Origin: JAAYHC01 sp964483175 | GTDB taxonomy: Bacteria; Bacillota; UBA5301 | DNA: 5,404 nt | Assembly: GCA_964483175.1 (NCBI GenBank) | Contig: CAZAAT010000094.1 | Coordinates: forward strand, 1-5,404 | Reading direction: 5' to 3' | The notes under the pieces: model-generated | The model's input: only the letters and a program-made list of their open reading frames with translations | Databases searched by the model: none | Told to the model about the DNA's origin: nothing | Position numbers and translations under genes: made by a program | Part shown: positions 1-5,404 of the stretch, piece by piece | Layout of the letters: every line of letters starts with the position of its first letter | Numbering within the stretch: the first letter of the stretch is position 1

Positions 1-196
1 TGAGTTCATCACGGTTGGCGTTATCAAGGAGCAGTTTCTGCTTCTGGTCACGAAGGTGGTGAATCTCATCGCCAACCTTATCATAATTCCCGTTGGAGGT
101 AGCCAGCTTCAAAAGCTCTGTTTGCAGTTCCTTCAGACGCTTATCGATATCCGGCAAAGCCTTGTCGCTTTCGCGTTTAATAAAAGGCGCGCCAAT
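1..196 (-). pseudogene. Large serine recombinase, C-terminal coiled-coil fragment
   Basis: Read on the minus strand, bases 196 down to 1 are open and give about 65 residues. The core includes IKRESDKALPDIDKRLKELQ, then ELLKLATSNGNYDKV and DEIHHLRDQKQKLL. This charged, heptad-like stretch resembles the coiled coil near the C-terminus of large serine recombinases of clostridial transposons and prophages, which cut and rejoin DNA at attachment sites. The catalytic serine domain is absent. Going upstream, the frame meets TGA at 199-197 and the recognisable similarity ends near 181, where the cyclase remnant begins. The left side continues beyond the window, so a longer C-terminal part may exist there. 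The plus-strand reading of the same bases (a hydrophobic MVNLIANL-type peptide) is the antisense shadow. The family call rests on remembered pattern, not a search; another coiled-coil protein is possible. Confidence 0.7.
186..193. other. 8-bp GC-only palindrome at the recombinase/cyclase junction
   Basis: GGCGCGCC is a perfect palindrome (also the AscI recognition sequence). It lies in the short interval where recombinase similarity ends (about 181) and cyclase similarity starts (about 197). It may mark the breakpoint of an illegitimate recombination or may be coincidence. Confidence 0.5.
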
Positions 197-842
197 TCAA
201 CTCTTGAAAGCGTAATGTATCTATTGGAATTAGGAATGGATCCCACAGAGCCAGTACTAAAAGAAGCGGCTGAACTTATACTCAGTATCCGGCAGGAGGA
301 CGGCCGTTTTAAGTTGTATCCTACTGGCTCCATTTACCCATGCCAAACCATCCATGCTGTGAATGTGCTTTGCCACATGGGGTATGCGTCCGATATCAGA
401 CTGCAAAAAACTTTCCGGCATTTACTGGATACACAACAGGCAGATGGAGGGTGGCGCTGTAATAAATTTAGTTTTGGCCGGGGGGCTGGAAACTGACTAT
501 TCGAATCCGTTACCAACGCTTACCGCCCTGGATGCATTTCGCTTCAGCGGCTATTTCAATAAAGAACCTGCGCTTGACAAGGCTGTAGATTTATTGCTGG
601 CTCATTGGACAATCAGGAAACCTATCGGTCCATGCCATTATGGAATTGGGACATTGTTCATGCAGGTTGAATACCCCTTAAGAAACTACAATCTTTTTGT
701 GTATGTTTATGTCCTGTCCTTTTACAACAAAGCCAAAAATGACGAAAGATATCTCGAAGCTTTAGAAACGTTGAAATCCAAAACACCATACCTTCGTGTC
801 CCAGACATTCAACCTTTTTCGAGGCTATTCTGTCTGAGGTAA
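197..842 (+). pseudogene. Prenyltransferase/squalene-cyclase-repeat protein, truncated and frameshifted
   Basis: Two frames together encode one alpha/alpha-barrel protein of the terpenoid cyclase/prenyltransferase-like class. Frame one (197-484) gives STLESVMYLLELG, RQEDGRFKLYPTG, and the QW-like motif TQQADGGWRC followed by NKFSFGRG. Frame two (from 486) continues with LETDYSNPLPTLTALDAFRF, GPCHYGIGTLFMQV and FVYVYVLSFYNKAKND. The switch lies at the six-G run 480-485: with five Gs the text reads FGRG-LETDY without a break, so one extra G is the simplest explanation. As read, frame one stops at TGA 494-496. The N-terminus is missing because the sequence runs into the recombinase fragment; the first in-frame ATG is at 215. 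After about LKSKT (near 790) the last 20 residues resemble no conserved tail that I know. No catalytic DxDD motif is visible, so the substrate is unknown. It is most likely non-functional. Confidence 0.72.
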
Positions 843-873
843 TAACTACATTAAAAAAATGGAGAGATTATAA

Positions 874-2040
874 ATGGAGTTATTAGTAAGAATTGCAAAA
901 CCTAGACCGGTTGGAACTGTTCAAAACCAGGAGATTACTGACTTTATTGAATCATACTTAGAGAGCCTAGGATATGAGATGAGGAGGATACCCTTTAGCT
1001 GTAAAGTGTGGGAATCAAAAGAATCTTTTTTAGTGATTGATGGGAACAAGTTGACATTACAGGCAAGCCCTTATTCACAGCCGTTTACCGGGACAAGAAC
1101 CGCCGTTGTTGTAAGAAATCTGGAAGAACTTAAAAGAATAGAGTGCGAAGACAGAATACTATTTTTGACAGAGGATTTGACACAAGAACCATTGCAGCCC
1201 AAGAATTATCCATTCTACTATCCAGATGAGCACGAAGCGATTATTGATTGCCTGGAGGCCAAAAAGCCTAGTGCGATTATAGCCATTACAAGTAGAACGT
1301 GTATGAGTGGTCTTGAGCCGTTCCATCTAATTGAAGATGGGAATTTTCATATTCCTGTAGCTTGTCTTGATAAAGAGACTTTCTCAGAAATAGAAGACAA
1401 AGTATTAGGAAAAGAGATGGAACTATCTGTTGTTTCGCAGAATTATGATAGAATTGCACATCAGCTGATAGCATCAAAAAGGGTTGCGAATCCCAAAGGA
1501 ACAATTGTCGTCTGTGCCCACATGGACAGCAAGTACAATACGGATGGTGCCCTTGATAATGCATCTGGGGTTGCGACAATGCTCTATGCCGCAAAGGGAA
1601 TTGAAACAGACAGGTATAACATTGATATTGTTCCGTTTAACTCTGAAGAATACTATGACCCACAAGGGGAACTTATCTATTTAAAAGAACTTGAGAAAAG
1701 CAACAAAAAAGTATCGCTTCTGATAAATATTGACACAGTAGCACATGTTGGATCTAAAGTGGCCGTTGCATCTTTTAATTTTGATGAGAAAGAGCTCTTG
1801 GAATTAGATAACGTAATGAATAGTTGCACTAACATCGTTAGTGGTCGACCGTGGTACGCCGGGGATCATGCAGTTTTTGCTTTAGGTGGAACAAAATGCA
1901 TTCTAGTATTTGCATCAGATTTGTTTGAAGGATGTTTATCCTATACACATTGTCCGAAAGATACACTCGACTTGATTGATGAACAATTAATTGAGAATGC
2001 AGCCAAGTTTGTATGTAAAGTAGTAAATGATTATAAATAA
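874..2040 (+). CDS. M28-family zinc aminopeptidase with a PA-like insert
   Basis: The 388-residue product has the full M28 di-zinc peptidase set: H216 and D218 in VVCAHMDS, bridging D228 in GALDNASG, general base E258 and zinc ligand E259 in FNSEEYYDPQG, D287 in INIDTVAH, and H359 in YTHCPKDT. The N-terminal RPVGTVQNQEITDFIESYLE (residues 11-30) is the usual M28 opening helix. Residues of about 75-185 form an insert with alternating strands (DRILFLTEDL, PSAIIAITS, IPVACLDKE) like a PA domain, a lid or substrate-selecting element. There is no signal peptide or TM helix, so it probably trims peptides in the cytoplasm; the substrate is unknown. The start is supported by GGAGAG at 861-866, 7 nt before the ATG. 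No promoter was recognised. The diguanylate cyclase gene begins 50 nt after the stop with no terminator between, so an operon is plausible. The gene looks intact. Confidence 0.9.
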   Translation: MELLVRIAKPRPVGTVQNQEITDFIESYLESLGYEMRRIPFSCKVWESKESFLVIDGNKLTLQASPYSQPFTGTRTAVVVRNLEELKRIECEDRILFLTEDLTQEPLQPKNYPFYYPDEHEAIIDCLEAKKPSAIIAITSRTCMSGLEPFHLIEDGNFHIPVACLDKETFSEIEDKVLGKEMELSVVSQNYDRIAHQLIASKRVANPKGTIVVCAHMDSKYNTDGALDNASGVATMLYAAKGIETDRYNIDIVPFNSEEYYDPQGELIYLKELEKSNKKVSLLINIDTVAHVGSKVAVASFNFDEKELLELDNVMNSCTNIVSGRPWYAGDHAVFALGGTKCILVFASDLFEGCLSYTHCPKDTLDLIDEQLIENAAKFVCKVVNDYK

Positions 2041-2090
2041 TTTGATGATTTGTCTTAGTACAACACCAGCAAGATCTGAGGGGTGCTGCT

Positions 2091-3638
2091 ATGAACACAT
2101 CAAAAACATTGCTTAGTCTTTATCTGGTTCTTGCAGTTATATTAACTCAGTTTTTCGCCGCCTATTTCTTTTCAAAGGGCAGAACTAGCTATCGAAAGGC
2201 ATTCTCTGCCATGGTTTTTTGTATCAGTGTTTATTTGTTTGGTTATTTAATGATTATTAACAGTAACAATCTGCAAGAAATGATTTTTTGGAATCAGATT
2301 CAATACTTGGGATTACCCTTTATTTCTGTACTATGGCTGGTGGTGGCTCTTCTTCATACAAAAACCATCTGTTCCCTAAAAATCCGGATGGCGCTTTTAC
2401 TCTTTGCTGTGCCTGTAATAACCTTTTTTGTGCGACTCACCAATTCCTGGCACCATCTTTTCTATACAAAATGGGAAGTGAGGCAGTTTTTTGGCTACTA
2501 TTTCTTATATATGGAAAGAGGTTTCTGGTACTATGTTAACATTTTTTATACCATATTGTGCCTGCTTCTTACCGTTATCATTTATTTTAAAGAATACCGA
2601 AAAAATAAGGTCGACTATACCAAATCCCACTTTTTTGTTTTCCTATTTGCCTCATTACTAAATCTCCTTGGTATAGTGCTGATTCTTTTCGCGTTCGAAG
2701 AGCGGAGCATTGATTATACTGCTTTATTGATGCCTGTTTCTCTACTTATTATTAGTTATGGTATTTTAAAATTCGATTTTTTGGAAATACGAACACTGGC
2801 TAGGGAAACGATCTTTGAGAACAACCCTGCCGGTATGGTAGTATTGGGCCCAGGTAAAAGAATAATAGACTACAATAAGTCCGCCGAGAAGTTCTTTGAA
2901 GCGATAAACATTTCATTGAATAATTATCCCATAGAGCAAATCCTTGACCGAGAGCCAAAGTTACTGGAAATTTTCGAGAGTGAGGCTAGCCGTGATTTTT
3001 CTTTGGTGATAGATGGGGAAGAACGATTTTTTGAGATTGACGTGGTGCCGTTGGGAGATCCCCGTGACGGAAACACGAGAATGCTTAAATCTATCCGTGA
3101 TGTTACAGAAAAAAGGAAAATACAGGAGAAACTGAAGTTTTTGGCTACCACAGATTCTTTAAGCGGCCTGTATAATCGGGCAGAATTTATGAATTTGGCC
3201 AAAAGAGAGTTTGCTTGGGCCAAAAGGAATGATGAGGAACTATCCTTCTTGATTATGGATTTGGATAATTTCAAGTTCATTAATGACACCTTTGGACATG
3301 CGGCAGGAGATGAAATGATTCGTGAAATTGGAAGCATTATAATGACCAGTTTCCGAAAAACCGATATTGCCGGGCGCATAGGAGGAGAAGAATTTGCTGT
3401 GGTTTTAAAGAATGCTTCTTTGGAAGAAGCGAAAAAGGTAGCGGAAAAGTTTCGAGAGACTGTCTCCAGGAGAAAAGTGATTTACGGGGAGCAGGAAATT
3501 AGTTTTACGGTAAGAATTGGAGTGGCAACAATCCGTGGTCACACCGATGATATCAACGATATTGAAGATATTTTAAAAATGGCAGATGATGCCCTGTATA
3601 AGGCAAAAGCTAAGGGACGAAATTGTGTTGCAACTTAA
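2091..3638 (+). CDS. Membrane 7TM-PAS-GGDEF diguanylate cyclase
   Basis: The 515-residue protein has three parts. Seven predicted TM helices (about 6-28, 37-56, 72-90, 98-116, 147-166, 180-202, 208-226) resemble the 7TM N-terminal sensor of some histidine kinases. A PAS-like domain follows (about 238-338, from ETIFENNPAGMVVLG to SIRDVTEKRK), then a helix leading into GGDEF (about 350-513, ATTDSLSGLYNR onward). The active-site loop is GGEEF at 431-435. Metal/substrate positions D390, N398, D407 and E433 have the same spacing as PleD D327, N335, D344 and E370. R422-x-x-D425 sits five residues before GGEEF, the allosteric c-di-GMP inhibitory site. It should therefore make c-di-GMP from two GTP at the membrane, with product inhibition. 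No EAL or kinase domain is present. GAGGGG at 2078-2083 lies 7 nt before the ATG. The ligand is unknown; a role for the adjacent peptidase is inference only. Confidence 0.93.
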   Translation: MNTSKTLLSLYLVLAVILTQFFAAYFFSKGRTSYRKAFSAMVFCISVYLFGYLMIINSNNLQEMIFWNQIQYLGLPFISVLWLVVALLHTKTICSLKIRMALLLFAVPVITFFVRLTNSWHHLFYTKWEVRQFFGYYFLYMERGFWYYVNIFYTILCLLLTVIIYFKEYRKNKVDYTKSHFFVFLFASLLNLLGIVLILFAFEERSIDYTALLMPVSLLIISYGILKFDFLEIRTLARETIFENNPAGMVVLGPGKRIIDYNKSAEKFFEAINISLNNYPIEQILDREPKLLEIFESEASRDFSLVIDGEERFFEIDVVPLGDPRDGNTRMLKSIRDVTEKRKIQEKLKFLATTDSLSGLYNRAEFMNLAKREFAWAKRNDEELSFLIMDLDNFKFINDTFGHAAGDEMIREIGSIIMTSFRKTDIAGRIGGEEFAVVLKNASLEEAKKVAEKFRETVSRRKVIYGEQEISFTVRIGVATIRGHTDDINDIEDILKMADDALYKAKAKGRNCVAT

Positions 3639-3657
3639 ATCCAACCGGATAGCCTTG

Positions 3658-3694
3658 GCCGGCGGGACTGTAACAAGCTCAGCCCTTCGCCGGC
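3658..3694 (+). other. GC-rich stem-loop downstream of the diguanylate cyclase gene
   Basis: GCCGGCG (3658-3664) is exactly complementary to CGCCGGC (3688-3694), extended inward by two possible G-U pairs, with a loop of about 19-23 nt. It starts 19 nt after the stop codon and could slow or end transcription, but no T-run follows, so it is not a canonical intrinsic terminator. Confidence 0.4.
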
Positions 3695-3721
3695 TCATTA
3701 ACCTGTAGGTGTTAATGCCGG
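3690..3721 (+). other. Bulged hairpin at the IS21 left end, overlapping the upstream stem
   Basis: CATTAAC (3696-3702) pairs with GTTAATG (3711-3717) around an 8-nt loop. After a two-base bulge, CCGG (3690-3693) pairs with CCGG (3718-3721). Bases 3690-3694 are also needed by the stem at 3658-3694, so the two structures exclude each other in RNA. On DNA it sits at the probable outer edge of the IS. Confidence 0.45.
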
Positions 3722-3757
3722 TGTAAGATTACCTTAAATCGCCGGAATAAAAGTTCC
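3717..3757 (+). repeat. Two direct repeats typical of IS21 multiple terminal repeats
   Basis: GCCGGTGTAAGATTACC (3717-3733) and GCCGGAATAAAAGTTCC (3741-3757) match at 12 of 17 positions, sharing the GCCGG start, the central TAA and the CC end, and are spaced 24 bp apart start to start. IS21-family elements carry several such copies at each end as IstA binding sites. The role here is inferred from position and family. Confidence 0.6.
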
Positions 3758-3841
3758 ACATCCCTGACTGTCGAATTTATGCACCAAAACCCGGACAAGG
3801 TGGAGGTGCAATTGAATCTTGATCAAGGATGTGGAAATTTT
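3749..3841 (+). repeat. 19-bp imperfect inverted repeat enclosing the istA ribosome binding site and start
   Basis: The left arm AAAAGTTCCACATCCCTGA (3749-3767) and right arm TCAAGGATGTGGAAATTTT (3823-3841) are complementary at 17 of 19 positions, including an unbroken run of ten (3754-3763 with 3827-3836). The 55-nt interval holds the ribosome binding site and the TTG start of istA; the right arm covers codons 2 to 8. Inside it, TGCACC (3780-3785) can pair with GGTGCA (3805-3810), which covers part of the ribosome binding site. It could restrain transposase translation from read-through transcripts, or be a DNA site for IstA. The left arm overlaps the second terminal repeat. Confidence 0.6.
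3797..3808 (+). promoter_or_regulatory. Extended ribosome binding site for istA
   Basis: AAGGTGGAGGTG ends 10 nt before the TTG at 3819, making that TTG the best start. The only near alternative, GTG at 3831, has AAGGA just 1 nt upstream, which is too close to serve it. Confidence 0.6.
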
Positions 3842-5032
3842 GGACATTAAACAAAAGCGCAAGAATGGAATGAGTATCGCTGATATCGCCTTAGAAACCG
3901 GCTACTGCCAAAAAACTATCAGCAAATGGCTCAAACATGATGGGCCTCCTCGTCACAGTCGAGCTAAGAGGCCAAGTAAACTCGATCCATACAAAGAGTA
4001 TATCATGAAACGCATGGCCGATGGAGTATTTAATTGTGAAGTTTTGTTTAGAGAAATCAAGCAGCAAGGATATTCTGGTGGCAAGACAATCTTAAAGGAC
4101 TTTGTGCTCCCATTTAGGCGACAGTTCAATGTGCAAGCTGTTAGAAGATTTGAAACGCCACCTGGTCGACAAGCTCAAGTGGATTGGGGTTATCTAGGCA
4201 CATTTGACCTCGACGGGCGTAAACGGAAGGTATGGGCCTTTGTGATGGTTCTTGGGTATTCCCGTTACATGGCCGTTCATTGCACAACGGCAATGGACTT
4301 GGAGACCTTACTATTGTGCCACCAAAAATGTTTTGAGGGTTTAGGCGGGGTAACTGAGCAGATAGTCTATGACAACATGAAAACGGTAACCTTAGGCCGA
4401 GATGTTGATAATCGGCCATTGTGGCAAAACCGTTTTATTGATTTTGCACTCTATTATGGTTTTCAGCCGGTTGCCTGTACTCCGTATAAACCCAGGAGTA
4501 AAGGAAAAGTTGAATCTGCATCGGCTACATAAAGGACAACTTTTGCTCTGGCCGACAGTTTGCCGACATTACTGACTTGAACAGGCAATTAGAGATATGG
4601 CTGAACACAGTAGCTAATGTCCGTGTCCACGGAACTACCTATGAGCGGCCGGTGGACAGGTTAATTAGAGAGACACTATCCCCAGTGCCTCGCATGCCGT
4701 TTCCAACATTTACTCGCTTTGCGCGTAAAGTCAGTCGTGATGGATTCTTTTCTTACGAAGGGGTGCTTTACTCTGTTCCCTGGCAATACGCAGGTGCACA
4801 AGTTGAGGTGGAAGAGCGAGTAGGTTCTGAGATTTTAGTGTGGTGGCATAGCCAGCTTGTGGCTGAACACGTGATACCGCAGGACGGGTTGCGAAGAGTC
4901 TGCAATCCCATGCATATGGCCGGCTTGCCAATTGCCCAACGGCTTAATCGGTCTAGCGGGTTAAAGCAATGCTATCCTGAGGTGCAAGAGCGGCCTCTAT
5001 CTGTCTACGACAGATTGGTGGAGGTCTCCTAA
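3819..5032 (+). pseudogene. istA: IS21 transposase IstA (DDE type), broken by a one-base deletion
   Basis: The first frame (3819-4532, 237 residues from TTG) has a helix-turn-helix for DNA binding (about 17-40, MSIADIALETGYCQKTISKW) and an RNase H-like core with D122 in QVDWG, D185 in VYDNMKT and E232 in KGKVES, the DDE triad. Two codons after E232 the frame is lost: GAA TCT GC at 4512-4519 is followed by ATC GGC TAC ATA AAG GAC in the -1 frame, so one base is missing at about 4519/4520. As read, the first frame ends at TAA 4530-4532. The second frame runs to TAA 5030-5032 with the C-terminal barrel (YERPVDRLIRE, FFSYEGVLYSVPW). A restored protein would have about 405 residues, normal for IstA. 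Programmed slippage is unlikely: the -1 frame has TGA at 4511-4513, after the only A-rich site. The truncated product should be inactive. Confidence 0.88.
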
Positions 5033-5404
5033 TGAACCTTGAAATTGTACAGAGTATGCTCAACGAACTTGGGTTGACCCAGGCGGCAATAGTTCTCGAT
5101 AGCCGGGCAGAGCAAGCCGTAAAGTTAACTGGTTCTATATCGAGTTTGCCGAAAAGCTTTTTACTGAAGAGCTGGCAGCCAAAAAAGCTCGCTCATTAAA
5201 GGCCCGGACCAGGTTGGCTAGAATTCCCGCCATTAAGACCCTCTCGGATTTCGATTTTGACGCTCAGCCGGGAGTCGATCGGCAGATAGTCAACGAACTG
5301 GCTACATTGACATTTATTGATCGAGCCGACAATGTCTGTTTTTTAGGACCACCAGGAGTGGGCAAATCTCACTTGGCTATCGGACTAGCTATGCGTGCTT
5401 TAGA
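5032..5404 (+). pseudogene. istB: IS21 helper ATPase IstB, 5' part, broken by a one-base deletion
   Basis: IstB is the AAA+ ATPase that helps IstA choose and remodel target DNA. The ATG at 5032-5034 shares its A with the istA stop (TAATG), a coupled arrangement. The first frame (MNLEIVQSMLNELGLTQAAI, then AEQAVK) is normal IstB N-terminus to about 5126, then would end at TAA 5197-5199 after 55 residues. The proper continuation is one frame back from 5127: NW-YIEFAEKLFTEELAAKKA, FDFDAQPGVDRQIVNEL, and the Walker A motif GPPGVGKS at 5346-5369. One base is therefore missing at about 5124-5127. The window ends just after Walker A, so Walker B and the rest are not visible. As read, the product lacks the ATPase domain and should be dead. 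Confidence 0.85.

Larger units (their letters stand above)
3704..5404 (+). mobile_element. IS21-family insertion sequence, left end and most of the body (degenerate, right end outside)
   Basis: The family is shown by an istA-type DDE transposase followed by an istB-type AAA+ ATPase, joined by a TAATG overlap, with repeated terminal motifs upstream. The exact left tip is unclear: IS21 ends usually begin with TG, and TGT occurs at 3704 and 3710 just outside the first repeat, and also at 3669. The right end and any target duplication lie beyond 5404. Both genes carry one-base deletions, so this copy should not transpose by itself unless rescued in trans. Confidence 0.85.

Noticed and set aside
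56..196. Plus-strand open frame giving a hydrophobic N-terminus (MVNLIANLIIIPVG...) ahead of the cyclase-like protein.
   Set aside because: It is antisense to the recombinase coiled coil; the apparent membrane-like segment is an artefact of reading the complement.
574..579. TTGACA resembling a -35 promoter box for the peptidase.
   Set aside because: It lies inside the cyclase remnant, nearly 300 nt upstream of the peptidase start, with no -10-like hexamer at the right spacing.
2924..3379. Long minus-strand open frame opposite the PAS/GGDEF coding region.
   Set aside because: It is fully covered by an intact gene with precise motif conservation on the plus strand, and the antisense product is low-complexity and serine-rich.
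3658..3694. Intrinsic terminator for the diguanylate cyclase gene.
   Set aside because: The stem is good, but the loop is long and no T-run follows; kept only as a stem-loop.
4500..4532. Programmed -1 frameshift producing full-length IstA.
   Set aside because: The -1 frame has TGA at 4511-4513, after the only A-rich site, and no slippery site lies between that stop and the frame change.
1..5404. CRISPR array, tRNA or rRNA genes, toxin-antitoxin pair.
   Set aside because: No regularly spaced direct repeats, tRNA-like arm patterns, rRNA-like stretches or small paired genes were seen on either strand.

Overview
The window looks like an accessory, decaying patch of a Bacillota chromosome. A Clostridia-type host such as the Desulfitobacterium/Desulfosporosinus group is likely, but this is inferred from protein style and not proven. 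The pointers are an AT-leaning M28 peptidase, a 7TM-PAS-GGDEF protein, strong GGAG-type ribosome binding sites, a clostridial-style serine recombinase remnant and an IS21-family element. Two 60-base lines counted by hand gave 38% GC in the peptidase (1021-1080) and 57% in the insertion sequence (4861-4920), so the IS may have a different compositional history.

Layout. (i) 1-196, minus strand: a fragment of the C-terminal coiled coil of a large serine recombinase, cut off at about 181-197. (ii) 197-842, plus strand: remnant of a prenyltransferase/squalene-cyclase-repeat protein, lacking its N-terminus, frameshifted in a six-G run at 480-485, and with an unrecognisable C-terminus. (iii) 874-2040: an intact cytoplasmic M28-family zinc aminopeptidase with all expected metal and catalytic residues. 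(iv) 2091-3638: an intact membrane diguanylate cyclase (seven TM helices, PAS, GGEEF with RxxD inhibitory site), 50 nt downstream and possibly co-transcribed with (iii). (v) 3639-3818: non-coding, holding two overlapping stem-loops, the left end of an IS21-family element with two terminal-repeat copies, and a long inverted repeat around the istA start. (vi) 3819-5404: istA and the start of istB, joined by a TAATG stop/start overlap, each broken by a one-base deletion; istB runs off the window.

The two intact genes in the middle are flanked by broken ones: recombinase plus cyclase remnant on the left and a dead IS21 copy on the right. All three single-base indels fall in genes that are mobile or already truncated, which favours real decay over random sequencing error. 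I see no clear new defence or biosynthetic system. The least ordinary items are the 17-of-19 bp inverted repeat enclosing the istA ribosome binding site, the hidden recombinase/cyclase junction, and the peptidase-diguanylate cyclase pairing.
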